Assembly (NCBI RefSeq): GCF_000024865.1
Contig: NC_013595.1
Location: forward strand, 9,734,001 to 9,798,000
Direction: 5' to 3'
From: Streptosporangium roseum DSM 43021
GTDB lineage: Bacteria > Actinomycetota > Actinomycetes > Streptosporangiales > Streptosporangiaceae
Length of the DNA: 64,000 bases
Of this stretch, positions 36,122 through 45,800 are shown piece by piece (the stretch's first letter is position 1; the number at the start of each line of letters is the position of its first letter). The notes beneath the pieces were generated by a model. That model was not told the origin of the DNA and made no database searches. It saw only the letters and a list, made by a program, of their open reading frames with translations. The translations under genes were made by a program, and so were the position numbers.

Positions 36122-36556
36122 ATGGACGACTGGGTGATCTGGTTGATTCTCGCGGTGGTGCTGGGCATCGCCGAGATCTTCACCCTGACCACCGCTCTGG
36201 GCCTGCTCGGCGGCGCAGCCCTGTTCGCCGGCCTCGCCGCCGTCATCGGCCTTCCCGTCCCCCTCCAGCTCCTGGTGTTCACCGGCGCGCTGGCCGCGGG
36301 GGTGTTCGTGGTCCGGCCCATCGCCAGGCGCCAGCTCCGGCAGACGTCCTCGAAACAGCGGTTCGGGATCCAGGCCCTCGTCGGCAAGCCCGCCTATGTG
36401 GTACGGGAGGTGACCGGCCGGGACGGCCGGGTGCAGATCGGCGGCGAGGAGTGGTCGGCCAGGGCCTACGACGAGACGCTGGTGATCCCAGCGGGCGCAG
36501 TCGTCGACGTCATCGAGATCGAGGGCGCCACCGCGCTCGTATATCCCCGGGAGTGA
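36122..36556 (+). CDS. NfeD-like membrane protein
   Basis: 144 residues. Three to four spans (VIWLILAVVLGIAEIFTLTT; LGLLGGAALFAGLAAVIGLP; LQLLVFTGALAAGVFVVRPI) are followed by an OB-fold (GIQALVGKPAYVVREVTGRD; ALVYPRE), the NfeD layout. NfeD proteins work with SPFH-family proteins in membrane microdomain quality control. The gene ends 2 bases before the SPFH gene, so they form one operon. Confidence 0.92.
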   Translation: MDDWVIWLILAVVLGIAEIFTLTTALGLLGGAALFAGLAAVIGLPVPLQLLVFTGALAAGVFVVRPIARRQLRQTSSKQRFGIQALVGKPAYVVREVTGRDGRVQIGGEEWSARAYDETLVIPAGAVVDVIEIEGATALVYPRE

Positions 36557-36558
36557 GC

Positions 36559-37629
36559 ATGGATGCACTGTTGATCGCCGGCCTGCTCGTCGTCCTGTTC
36601 GCCGTGTTGACCGTGGTCCGCTCGGTCCGCATCGTGCCCCAGGCACGGGCCCGCAACGTGGAGCGGCTCGGCCGCTACCACAGCACCCTCAAGCCGGGCC
36701 TGAACTTCGTGATCCCCTACATCGACCGGGTCTACCCGATGATCGACCTCCGCGAGCAGGTGGTCTCCTTCCGCCCGCAGCCGGTGATCACCGAGGACAA
36801 CCTCGTCGTGGAGATCGACACCGTGCTGTACTTCCAGGTCACCGACCCCCGTGCGGCCGCCTACGAGATCGCCAACTACATCCAGGCCGTCGAGCAGCTC
36901 ACGGTCACCACCCTGCGCAACGTCGTCGGCTCGCTGGACCTGGAGATGACGCTCACCTCGCGCGACACGATCAACAGCCAGCTCCGCGGCGTGCTGGACG
37001 AGGCGACCGGCAAGTGGGGCATCAGGGTCAACCGGGTGGAGATCAAGGCGATCGACCCGCCCAAGAGCATCAAGGAGGCGATGGAGAAGCAGATGCGCGC
37101 CGAGCGCGACAAGCGCGCCGCGATCCTCAACGCCGAGGGCCAGCGGCAGTCCCAGATCCTCACCGCCGAGGGTGACAAGCAGAGCGCGATCCTGCGCGCC
37201 GAGGGCGACCGGAGCGCCGCGATCCTCAAGGCCCAGGGCCAGTCCCAGGCCATCGACGAGGTCTTCCAGGCGGTCCACCGCAACGACCCGGACCCCAAGC
37301 TGCTGGCCTACCAGTACCTGCAGGTGCTGCCGGAGCTGGCCAAGGGCCAGGGCAACACGTTCTGGGTGATCCCCAGCGAGGTCACCTCCGCCCTCCAGGG
37401 CGTCTCCAAGGCCTTCACCGAGTCGCTGCCCCAGTCGCCGGCGACCCGCCACGAGGCCCCCGCGATCAGCGAGGCGGCCGCCAGGGAGACGGCCCAGGCG
37501 GAGCAGGCCGCGGCCGAGGCGGTGGCCGAGGCCGCCGACGTCGACGCGGGCCCCCGCCAGCTCGGTCCCGCCGCCGCCACCGCCGACCCTCTCGCCGACC
37601 TCCAGGAGAACCGCCACCGCACCTCCTGA
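36559..37629 (+). CDS. SPFH/stomatin-prohibitin membrane protein
   Basis: 356 residues. One N-terminal span (LLIAGLLVVLFAVLTVVRSV), then the SPFH domain (RNVERLGRYHSTLKPGLNFV; IDLREQVVSFRPQPVITEDN; DLEMTLTSRDTINSQLRGVL), a coiled coil with AEGDKQSAILRAEGDRSAAI, and an Ala/Glu-rich tail. It should assemble oligomeric scaffolds at the inner membrane with the NfeD partner just upstream. ATG 36559 lies next to the NfeD stop; an in-frame GTG at 36553 is possible. Confidence 0.93.
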   Translation: MDALLIAGLLVVLFAVLTVVRSVRIVPQARARNVERLGRYHSTLKPGLNFVIPYIDRVYPMIDLREQVVSFRPQPVITEDNLVVEIDTVLYFQVTDPRAAAYEIANYIQAVEQLTVTTLRNVVGSLDLEMTLTSRDTINSQLRGVLDEATGKWGIRVNRVEIKAIDPPKSIKEAMEKQMRAERDKRAAILNAEGQRQSQILTAEGDKQSAILRAEGDRSAAILKAQGQSQAIDEVFQAVHRNDPDPKLLAYQYLQVLPELAKGQGNTFWVIPSEVTSALQGVSKAFTESLPQSPATRHEAPAISEAAARETAQAEQAAAEAVAEAADVDAGPRQLGPAAATADPLADLQENRHRTS

Positions 37630-37631
37630 CC

Positions 37632-37655
37632 CCGTACGGCCCGCATGCCGTACGG
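37632..37655 (+). terminator. Hairpin terminator after the NfeD-SPFH operon
   Basis: CCGTACGGC at 37632-37640 pairs perfectly with GCCGTACGG at 37647-37655 around a 6-nt loop, 3 bases after the stop codon. No T-run. Confidence 0.7.
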
Positions 37656-37696
37656 CCCGTGCCCGGGACCCGGCGGGTCCGGCCGCGGGGGAGATC

Positions 37697-37777
37697 GGGT
37701 CCGACGGGTCCGGCCGCGTGGGAGGCAGGTCCGGTCGTGCGGGAGAGCGGGTCCGATGGGTCCGGCCGCGTGGGAGG
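37697..37777. repeat. 52-bp-period direct repeat
   Basis: A 29-bp segment beginning GGGTCCGACGGGTCCGGCCG at 37697 recurs at 37749 with one mismatch; the sequence between is a related, degenerate copy. The array lies between the SPFH terminator and the start of the polytopic membrane protein. Confidence 0.7.
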
Positions 37778-37878
37778 GCGGGACGGCGGAAACCGGCTGA
37801 CCGGGGAACCGCATAATACTCAGCATGCTTAACGTTTCTCGCCGGGCGGGATCCCACCGCGCGCTGTTCTGAGGTGTC

Positions 37879-38877
37879 GTGGCCAGCGCCGTCCTGACCG
37901 GACTGGTGTGGCTGCTGGGCGAGCGCCTGCACGGCATCCGGCTCCTGCCCGACCAGGGCGCCTCCTGGTACTACTGGAAACTGCCCGAGCCGACCGTGTG
38001 GACCCGGGCGACGGCCTGGCTCGGCTACGCGGCGCACCAGCTCACGGTGTGGGGCCTGATCTACTACGCCCAGACCAGGGTCCGCCGCCACACCAGCGGC
38101 CTGCAACGGATCAACATCGTGGCGCTGGCGGTGAACTTCGGGTTCATCGTCCTGCACACGCTGCAGACCCACCTGTTCTACGACGGGCTCGCCCAGGACG
38201 TGTCGATCTTCAGCTCGCAGGGGTCGGTGGTCCTCCTCCTGGTCGTGGTCCTGCTGATGGAGAACGGGCGCCGGGGGCTCTTCGCCGGCCGCCCGGCCCC
38301 CATCTCGGCCGAGGTGGTGGGGTTCGCCCGCAAATACCATGGCTACCTGTTCAGCTGGGCGGCCATCTATACCTTCTGGTACCACCCCATGGAGAACACC
38401 GGCGGGCACCTGATCGGCTTCTTCTACATGTTCCTGCTCCTGTTGCAGGGCAGCCTGTTCATGACCCGGGCCCACACGAACCGGTGGTGGACCATGACCC
38501 TGGAGCTCCTGGTGGCCGTGCACGGCACGCTCGTCGCGGTCATGAGCAGCGGCCCGGACGGCGCGTGGCCGATGTTCCTGTTCGGCTTCCTCGGGGTCTT
38601 CGTGATCACCCAGATGCACGGGCTCGGGCTCTCCCGGAACGTCCGGTGGGTGCTCGCCGCCGTCTACGCCGGCGCCGTCCTCCTCGTCTACGCCGGGCGC
38701 GGCATGGACCGGGCCGACGAGATCGTGCGCATCCCCGCGATCGAATACCTCCTGGTGGCCGTGCTGGCCGTACTGGCCTGGCTGGGCCTGCGCGCCGCCA
38801 GGCTGGTGACCGGGCGCCGGGACGCGAAGGACTCCGGGGAGCCCGAACCCGCCGGGACGTCCCGCACGACCCCCTGA
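37879..38877 (+). CDS. Polytopic membrane protein of unknown function
   Basis: 332 residues with about nine to ten membrane segments (WLGYAAHQLTVWGLIYYAQT; NIVALAVNFGFIVLHTLQTH; GSVVLLLVVVLLMENGRRGL; YLFSWAAIYTFWYHPMENTG; FLGVFVITQMHGLGLSRNVR). Conserved-looking histidine-rich loops (VLHTLQTHLFYDG; FWYHPMENTGGH) might bind metal or heme. An in-frame TGA 9 bases upstream fixes the GTG 37879 start, which has GAGGTG before it. No family is named with confidence; it resembles conserved hypothetical actinobacterial membrane proteins. Confidence 0.85.
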   Translation: MASAVLTGLVWLLGERLHGIRLLPDQGASWYYWKLPEPTVWTRATAWLGYAAHQLTVWGLIYYAQTRVRRHTSGLQRINIVALAVNFGFIVLHTLQTHLFYDGLAQDVSIFSSQGSVVLLLVVVLLMENGRRGLFAGRPAPISAEVVGFARKYHGYLFSWAAIYTFWYHPMENTGGHLIGFFYMFLLLLQGSLFMTRAHTNRWWTMTLELLVAVHGTLVAVMSSGPDGAWPMFLFGFLGVFVITQMHGLGLSRNVRWVLAAVYAGAVLLVYAGRGMDRADEIVRIPAIEYLLVAVLAVLAWLGLRAARLVTGRRDAKDSGEPEPAGTSRTTP

Positions 38878-38883
38878 CCCCGT

Positions 38884-39020
38884 TCCCGATCACAGCCGGC
38901 CTCGCGGCCCTGCTTCCGATCACAGCCGGCCTCGCGGCCCTGCTCCCGATCGCGAGCGGCCTTCCGGCTCCTTCCCGATCGCGGGCGGCCTTCCGGGCCC
39001 GTTCCCGATCGCAGGTGATC
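38884..39020. repeat. Five imperfect 29-30 bp tandem repeats
   Basis: CCGATCACAGCCGGCCTCGC occurs twice exactly, 30 bp apart, then the unit continues in degenerate form (CCCGATCGCGAGCGGCCTTC, CCCGATCGCGGGCGGCCTTC, CCCGATCGCAGG). The array begins directly after the stop of the polytopic membrane protein and ends 160 bases before tdh. There are no spacers, so it is not a CRISPR. Confidence 0.85.
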
Positions 39021-39180
39021 CGGCGGGACATCCGGGCAGGCGTCCCTTCGGAGCGCCTGTGCCGCATGTCCGCGCCGAGCGTGAAGCAGCGCTGTGGGCG
39101 GGGTTAAGAAAACCGCGATGGACACCTTCGGAGCCGGCCGGGCACAGTGCGTAAGGTCGGAGCTGAGGGGGAGATCTGTG

Positions 39181-40209
39181 ATGAAAGCGCTGGTCAAGGA
39201 GAAGGCCGAGCCGGGCCTGTGGCTGACGGAGGTGCCGGAGCCGGCCGTCGGGCCCGGAGAGGTGCTGATCAGGGTGCTGCGGACCGGGATCTGCGGGACG
39301 GATCTGCACATCCGCAACTTCGACGCGTGGGCGCAGCAGACGCTGCGGACGCCGCTCATCGTCGGCCACGAGTTCTGCGGCGAGGTCGTCGAGGTGGCGC
39401 CCGGCGTGGAGGACATCGCGGCCGGTGACCTGGTCAGCGGCGAGGGACACCTGGTCTGCGGGAAGTGCCGCAACTGCATGGCCGGGCGGCGGCACCTGTG
39501 CCGCAACACGGTCGGGCTCGGCGTCAACCGGGACGGCGCCTTCGCCGAGTACGTGACGCTTCCGGCCTCCAACGTCTGGGTGCACCGGGTGCCGGTCGAC
39601 CCCGACGTCGCGGCGATCTTCGACCCGTTCGGCAACGCCGTGCACACCGCCCTGGCGTTCCCGATGGTCGGTGAGGACGTGCTGATCACCGGGGCCGGGC
39701 CGATCGGGCTGATGGCCGCCGCCGTGGCCACGCACGTGGGCGCCCGCAACGTGGTCATCACCGACGTCAGCCCCGAGCGGCTGGAGCTGGCCCGCAAGCT
39801 CGGCGTCAGCCTGGCCCTGAACGTCGCCGAGCGGTCGGTCGCCGACAGCCTGCACGAGCTCGGCATGCACGAGGGCTTCGACGTGGGCCTGGAGATGTCC
39901 GGGCATCCGCAGGCACTCCGCGACATGATCGCCAACATGACGCACGGCGGGAAGATCGCCATGCTCGGGCTGCCCGCCGAGGAGTTCGCGGTCGACTTCG
40001 CGACGATCGTGACCTCGATGATCACACTCAAGGGCATCTACGGCAGGGAGATGTACGAGACGTGGTACGCCATGTCCGTTCTCCTGGAGAAGGGCCTCGA
40101 CCTCTCCCCCGTCATCACCGACCGCTTCTCCTACCGCGACTTCGACGCGGCCTTCGACACCGCCGCCAGCGGCAAGACCGGCAAGATCATCCTGGATTGG
40201 ACCGCCTGA
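39181..40209 (+). CDS. tdh: L-threonine 3-dehydrogenase
   Basis: 342 residues, zinc-dependent medium-chain dehydrogenase. The catalytic zinc site is in RTGICGTDLHI and GHEFCGEVVEV; the structural zinc cysteines are in CGKCRNCMAGRRHLC; the NAD motif is GAGPIGLMAAAVA. It oxidises L-threonine to 2-amino-3-ketobutyrate, which the next enzyme, kbl, splits. A GGGGGAG site precedes the ATG and the stop overlaps the kbl start (TGATG). Confidence 0.95.
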   Translation: MKALVKEKAEPGLWLTEVPEPAVGPGEVLIRVLRTGICGTDLHIRNFDAWAQQTLRTPLIVGHEFCGEVVEVAPGVEDIAAGDLVSGEGHLVCGKCRNCMAGRRHLCRNTVGLGVNRDGAFAEYVTLPASNVWVHRVPVDPDVAAIFDPFGNAVHTALAFPMVGEDVLITGAGPIGLMAAAVATHVGARNVVITDVSPERLELARKLGVSLALNVAERSVADSLHELGMHEGFDVGLEMSGHPQALRDMIANMTHGGKIAMLGLPAEEFAVDFATIVTSMITLKGIYGREMYETWYAMSVLLEKGLDLSPVITDRFSYRDFDAAFDTAASGKTGKIILDWTA

Positions 40210-41381
40210 TGTTCGACAACGTCCGCGACGACCTGCGCGCCACTCTCGACGAGATCGCCTCCGCCGGGCTGCTCAAGCCCGAGCGGGTCATCACCACCCC
40301 GCAGCGTGCCGGCATCGCCGTCTCCGGCGGCGGCGAGGTGCTGAACTTCTGCGCCAACAACTACCTGGGCCTGGCCGACCACCCCGAGGTGGTGGCCGCC
40401 GCCAAGGAGGCCCTGGACCGCTGGGGCTTCGGCATGGCGTCCGTCCGCTTCATCTGCGGCACCCAGGAGGTGCACAAGGAGCTGGAGACTCGGCTGTCGG
40501 ACTTCCTCGGCCAGGAGGACACCGTCCTGTACAGCTCGTGCTTCGACGCCAACGGCGGGGTGTTCGAGACGCTGCTCGACGACCGCGACGCGGTGATCTC
40601 CGACGCGCTCAACCACGCGAGCATCATCGACGGCATCCGCCTGTCCAAGGCCCGCCGCCTGCGCTACGCCAACCGTGACATGGCCGAGCTGGAGGCCCGG
40701 CTCAAGGAGTCCGCCGACGCCCGGCGCAGGCTGATCGTCACCGACGGCGTCTTCTCCATGGACGGCTACGTCGCGCCGCTGGACGAGATCTGCGACCTGG
40801 CCGAACGCTACGACGCCATGGTCATGGTGGACGACTCGCACGCGGTCGGCTTCGTCGGCCCGAACGGCCGGGGCACTCCCGAGCTGCACGGCGTGACGGA
40901 CCGGGTCGACATCATCACCGGCACGCTCGGCAAGGCGCTCGGCGGGGCCAGCGGCGGCTACGTGGCGGCCCGCAGGGAGATCTGCGAGCTGCTCCGCCAG
41001 CGTTCCCGCCCCTACCTGTTCTCCAACTCCCTCGCCCCGGTGATCGCCGCCGCCTCCCTGCGCGTCCTCGACCTGATCAGCGGCTCCAGCGAGGCCCGCG
41101 AGCGGCTGCGCGCCAACACCCAGCGCTTCCGCACCAGGATGACCGAGGCCGGGTTCGACGTCCTGCCCGGCGACCACCCCATCGCCCCGGTGATGATCGG
41201 CGACGCCGCCGAGGCCTCCGCGATGGCCGAGCGCCTGCTCGAACAGGGCATCTACGTGATCGGCTTCTCCTACCCCGTGGTCCCGCACGGCAAGGCCCGG
41301 ATCCGGGTCCAGCTCTCGGCCGCCCACTCCACCGAGGATGTCGACCGGGCGGTGGACGCCTTCGTCGCGGCCAGGAAGTGA
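40209..41381 (+). CDS. kbl: 2-amino-3-ketobutyrate coenzyme A ligase (glycine C-acetyltransferase)
   Basis: 390 residues, alpha-oxoamine synthase family. Signature parts are LNFCANNYLGLADHPEVVAA, GMASVRFICGTQEVHKELE, VMVDDSHAVGFVGPNGRGTP and the PLP lysine (about 242) in TGTLGKALGGASGGYVA. With CoA it converts 2-amino-3-ketobutyrate to glycine and acetyl-CoA. It is translationally coupled to tdh, giving the complete two-step threonine degradation path. Confidence 0.96.
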   Translation: MFDNVRDDLRATLDEIASAGLLKPERVITTPQRAGIAVSGGGEVLNFCANNYLGLADHPEVVAAAKEALDRWGFGMASVRFICGTQEVHKELETRLSDFLGQEDTVLYSSCFDANGGVFETLLDDRDAVISDALNHASIIDGIRLSKARRLRYANRDMAELEARLKESADARRRLIVTDGVFSMDGYVAPLDEICDLAERYDAMVMVDDSHAVGFVGPNGRGTPELHGVTDRVDIITGTLGKALGGASGGYVAARREICELLRQRSRPYLFSNSLAPVIAAASLRVLDLISGSSEARERLRANTQRFRTRMTEAGFDVLPGDHPIAPVMIGDAAEASAMAERLLEQGIYVIGFSYPVVPHGKARIRVQLSAAHSTEDVDRAVDAFVAARK

Positions 41382-41498
41382 CCGCGACGAGAGGCCGGCG
41401 GGCGACCTCGGCGAGAGGCACGCGGGTGATCTCGGCGAGAGGCGCGCGGACGGCCTCGCGGCGAGTTCACGGGTGACCTCGGCGAGAATGAACAGGTG
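41380..41498. repeat. Five 23-24 bp tandem repeats bridging the kbl stop and the LysR start
   Basis: Units start at 41380, 41404, 41428, 41452 and 41475, with core GACCTCGGCGAGAG followed by a CGCGGG-like end. The first unit includes the kbl stop codon and the last runs into the GTG start of the LysR gene, so the array fills the whole 114-base gap. Confidence 0.85.
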
Positions 41499-42623
41499 AT
41501 AGACACGCGGCGGCTCAGAACCCTGCGCGCGGTGGCCGACCACCGGACGGTCACCGCCGCCGCCGCCGCGCTCCACCTGACCCCTTCCGCCGTCTCCCAG
41601 CAGCTCGTCGCCCTGGAGCACGAGGTGGGCCACCGGCTGCTGGAGCGCGACGGACGGGGGGTGCGGCTGACCTCCGTGGGCCGGATCCTGCTCGGCCACG
41701 CCAACGAGGTGCTCGCCCAGCTGGAGCGGGCCGGGGCCGACATCGCCGCCTACACGACGGGTACGGCGGGCGAGGTGAAGGTGGCCTCCTTCGCGACCGC
41801 GATCGGGCTGGTCGTGGCGCCGGCGGTGGGCACGCTCCGGGACAAGGAGCCGGGCATCCAGGTGCGGGTCCTGGACGCCGAGGGCGACCAGAGCCTCACC
41901 ATGGTCCTGGACGGCGTGGTGGACGTGGCGGTGGCGGTGGAGTATCGCGGCGCCCCCGCCGAGGACGACAGGCGCCTGTCGCGCATCCCTCTCTACTCCG
42001 AGCCGTTCGACGTGGTGCTCCCCCGGGGCCACGCCCTGGCGGACCGCATCCCGGCGGACGTGGGCCAAGCCCTGGCGGACGCGGACCACTCCGCGACCGC
42101 CTTCTCCGCCACGGACGCCCGGAACACCCTCCCCACCCCGGGCCGTCCCGGGACTCCCGCGACCGGCGGTCCCGGCCTGCCGCTCGCGGATCCGACGGAT
42201 GAGACATGGAGGAGTCCCAGCCTGCCGCTCGCGGATCCGACGGGTGAGACATGGAGTGGCCCCGGCCTGTCGGTCGCGGATCTGGCGGGTGAGACGTGGA
42301 TCGGCCCCTACCCGGGCAACCCCTGCCACGACGTGATCGCGCTGGCCTGCGAGCACGCGGGGTTCACCCCCGAGTTCGCGCACTCCTCCGACGACTTCAG
42401 CGCGGTGGTCGCGCTGGCCGCCGCCGGAGCGGGCGTGGCGATGGTCCCGCGCCTGGCGCTACGCGCGGCGGACCTGTCCGGCGTGGTGATCCGCCCCGTC
42501 GCGGGCCCTGAGCGGCGCGTCTTCGCCGCCGTACGGCGGGGCGCCGAGCGTCACCCCCTGCTCGTCCCCCTGCTGGACATCCTCCAGGACGCCGCGTCGG
42601 CACTGCGTCACACCTCGGCCTGA
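41496..42623 (+). CDS. LysR-family regulator with an expanded effector domain
   Basis: 375 residues, about 70 more than usual. The helix-turn-helix (RRLRTLRAVADHRTVTAAAA, then LHLTPSAVSQQLVALEHEVG) occupies 1-60. In the effector domain, residues 226-270 are three 15-residue repeats: PGLPLADPTDETWRS, PSLPLADPTGETWSG, PGLSVADLAGETWIG. Only the last continues into the normal family sequence (GETWIGPYPGNPCHDVIAL). A proline-rich linker precedes the repeats. It follows kbl on the same strand; whether it controls tdh-kbl is unknown. Confidence 0.9.
   Translation: MIDTRRLRTLRAVADHRTVTAAAAALHLTPSAVSQQLVALEHEVGHRLLERDGRGVRLTSVGRILLGHANEVLAQLERAGADIAAYTTGTAGEVKVASFATAIGLVVAPAVGTLRDKEPGIQVRVLDAEGDQSLTMVLDGVVDVAVAVEYRGAPAEDDRRLSRIPLYSEPFDVVLPRGHALADRIPADVGQALADADHSATAFSATDARNTLPTPGRPGTPATGGPGLPLADPTDETWRSPSLPLADPTGETWSGPGLSVADLAGETWIGPYPGNPCHDVIALACEHAGFTPEFAHSSDDFSAVVALAAAGAGVAMVPRLALRAADLSGVVIRPVAGPERRVFAAVRRGAERHPLLVPLLDILQDAASALRHTSA
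42171..42305 (+). repeat. 45-bp in-frame triplication inside the LysR gene
   Basis: Three 45-bp copies start at 42171, 42216 and 42261; copies one and two are nearly identical (shared GCTCGCGGATCCGACG), while copy three is more diverged and is the ancestral one by protein context. Confidence 0.9.
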
Positions 42624-42842
42624 GCCCTCACCCGCCCGTCCTCCAGGCACGCCCGGCCCGCCCCGCCCGGCCAGGCCGTATCAGATGCGGGGCCGAAGGG
42701 TGCACCGGGCGGCGACGCCGCCCAATGCGAGGGCGGGGACGAGCAGGATTCCCACTTCTGTCCATCCAGTAGCCGGCCACGAACAGGGAGTCCTCCGGCA
42801 CGGAGTCGTCCATGATCGGCTACCTGTGGGCGCGCCGGTCGT
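42624..42842. other. Convergent intergenic region, no gene supported
   Basis: The gap lies between the 3' ends of the LysR gene and the SARP-type gene. A short minus-strand frame (42628-42813) has no ribosome site worth trusting and no recognisable sequence. The sequence is GC-rich with no clear hairpin. Confidence 0.5.
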
Positions 42843-45800
42843 TCACGGAGCGAGCGTGATCTCGGCCAGCTCACGCCAATCCCGCCGCTGACCGGCACGG
42901 GTCGCCTCGGCGAACACGGTTTCACCGAGGTGATCGCGCGTGTCCGCGGCGATCCTGGAAACGTCCGGCAGCGAACGATCCGGCGTACCGCGTACGCCGT
43001 CGCTCGCCGCGAGCAGTCGCGCGGCCTGCTCGTGCTGTCCCTGGCGCAGCGCGAGATCCGCGATCCCGATCAACGCCTCGGCGATCAGCGGCGGATACGT
43101 CGTCTCCACAGCCGCACGGAACGCCTCGCTCCGATGCGCGCGGGCCTGCTCGAGATCCTCGGCGAGGTAGCCGTACAGGTCCATGGTCCTGGCGCGGAAG
43201 GAGTCGTTCGGCTCCGCGTCGGCCTGCGTTGTCCGCGCCGCGGCCAGGTGCTGGTGTGCCTTGTCCGGCTCGCCGCGCCAGCGCGCCAGCTGTGCCTTCG
43301 AAAGCGCCAGGTCGGCAAGCGTGTCCGGCCAGGCGATCCCGCCCGCGTACCGCTGTGCTTCGGCCATGGCGGACGTGCTGGAGCGCTCATCGCCGAGCAG
43401 CCAGTACAGCTGAGCCTGCCGCGCCCGCAGGCCGACCACGTCCTCGGTCCCGCCTACCTCGGTCAGCGCCGCGACCGCCTCTTCGTAGTGCTCACACGCA
43501 CGTGCGAACTCGCCGCGCATGGCGAGCCGATCGGCCAGGTAGGTCAGCGCCAACGAGATCCCCCACCGGTCACCCAGCGTGCGGAACTCGGCAAGGGCGG
43601 TCTCGATGTCGCCGTCCACGTCAGTCTCGTCGCCGCCGACCGTGAGCCGCAATCGGCCACGAGTGAGCCTGGCCTGCGCGCGCACCCATGGATCGTCGTC
43701 GGCGATGAGCGGCTCGAACGCGGACAGGAACTCCGTCGGCTCCCGCAGCATCCGCTCCAGCGGCGCGACGAACCCGAGCAGCGGGTTGCGATACCCGCTG
43801 CGCTGGGTGAACCGGTGCGCCTCGTGGATCCACTTCCGCGCCTGATACTGGTCGCGGCCGGGCCCGGAGGTCACGAACACTGTCACGAGGGTGTACGCCA
43901 TCGCCCGCACCTCGTCGGGCACCTCACCGTGCAGCGAGGCCGCCGCGATGCTCAATTCGGTGCCCTCGGCCCTGTGCCCGCTGAGGAACCAGTACCAGCC
44001 CACGGCCGTGACCAGCCGCATCGCCTCCTGGGCCCATCCCTCGGCGATCGCCCCGCGCAGGGCCGCGCCGATGTTGTCGTGCTCGGCCTCGAGCGTGGAC
44101 AGCCATTCCAGCTGCTCGGCCCGGCGCAGGTGCGGCTCGGCCGTCTCGGCCAACTCGGTGACGTAGGCAAGGTGCGCCCGGTGCGCCGACTCGGTTTCCC
44201 CGGCTTCGGCGAGCCGGTGCGCCGCGTATTCCCTGATGGTGTTGAGCATCCGGTAGCGCGGCGTGCCCTCGCCGTCGGCGAGCAGCAGCGACTTCTCGAT
44301 CAACGCGGTCAGCAGGTCGAGCACCTGCTCCCCGGCGAACGCCTCGTCCCCGCACACCTGTTCGGCCGCTTCCAGGCTCGCCCCGCCGGAGAACACCGAG
44401 AGCCGCCGCAGCACACCGCGTTCGGCCTCGGTCAACAGATCCCAGCTCCAGTCCACGACCGCGCGCAGCGTCTTGTGCCGGGGAAGCGCCGTACGGCTGC
44501 CGCCGGTCAACAGACGGAACCGGTCATCGAGCCGACGGGCCAGCTGATCGATGGACATGGTGCGCAGCCGCGCCGCGGCCAGTTCGATCGCCAGCGGCAT
44601 CCCGTCGAGCGCCCGGCAGATCCGCGCCATGGCCGACAAGGTGTGCACGTCGGAGCCGATGTCCTTGCGCACCAGATCCGCGCGGTCCCGCAGCAGCCGC
44701 ACCGCGGGCGAGGACCCGGACTCGGAGGCGTCCGCTCCCTTCGCGGGCAGCGCGAGCGGCTCGACCTGCCACAGCACCTCCCCGGTGATACCGAGCGGTT
44801 CCCTGCTCGTGGCCAGAATCCGCAGCCTCCGGCACTCTCCCAGAAGCCGATCCGCGAAAGCCGCGGCCGCCTCGATCATGTGCTCGCAGTTGTCCAGGAT
44901 CAGCAAGATCGCGCGCTCCCGGACCGCGGTGATGAGCCGGTCCATCGGTTCCCCGCCCCGCGCGCCACCGAGCAGCGCCTGGTCACGCAGGCCGATCGCG
45001 GTAAGGACGGCCTGCGCCAGCTCACCGCCCGCCCGCACCGAGGCCAGTTCGATCAGCCACGCCCCATCCGGCAGCTCGGCGAGCATCGTCCGCGCGGTCT
45101 CCGTGGCCAGCCTTGTCTTGCCGGAGCCACCCGCCCCCGTCAAGGTGACCAGCCGGTGCTTGATGGCCAGACCGGCGACCGCGGAGATGTCGTCGTCCTT
45201 GCCGACGAAACTCGTCAGCTCGGCCCGCAGGTTCGTCCTGCGGTTCTCCGCACGCTCTCCCAGCTCGCCCCGGAGCAGCGCGGTGTGCAGCGCGGAGAGC
45301 TCGGCCGATGGATCGGCGCCCAACTCCTCAGCGAGCCGCTCGCGCGTCCGCTGGTACAGGGTCAACGCCTCGGTCCCACGCCCCGCCTCGGCGAGCGCTC
45401 GCATCAAGGCCGCCACGAACCCCTCCCGCAGCGGATACGTGGCAACCAGCTCGGTCAGCTCCGAGACCAGCTCCGAGCCACGGCCGAGGCGGATGTCCGC
45501 ATCCACCCGATCCCCGAGCGCGGCGACGTAGAGTTCGTCCAGACGCGCGACCGCAGCGCCGAACGCATCGCTGTCTCGCAGCGCGATGTCCGCCATGGCC
45601 GTACCACGCCACAATGCCAAGGCCGAGCGGAGCAGATCCGCCCGCGCCGCGGGCTCGGCGGCACGGGCCTGACCGATCAGGTGCTCGAACCGGCACACGT
45701 CCACGGCATCAGGGGCCACGGCCAGCCGATACCCGCCGGAATCCGCCTCGATGACACCGTCCGGCAACACCCTGCGCAGCCTGGACACCAACGCCTGCAA

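Noticed and set aside
38884..39020. CRISPR-like repeats
   Set aside because: Units are directly adjacent with no spacers and no cas genes occur in the window.
42628..42813. A 61-codon minus-strand frame after the LysR gene
   Set aside because: Begins plausibly but soon becomes an Arg/Pro-rich translation; no supporting ribosome site or homology recognised.
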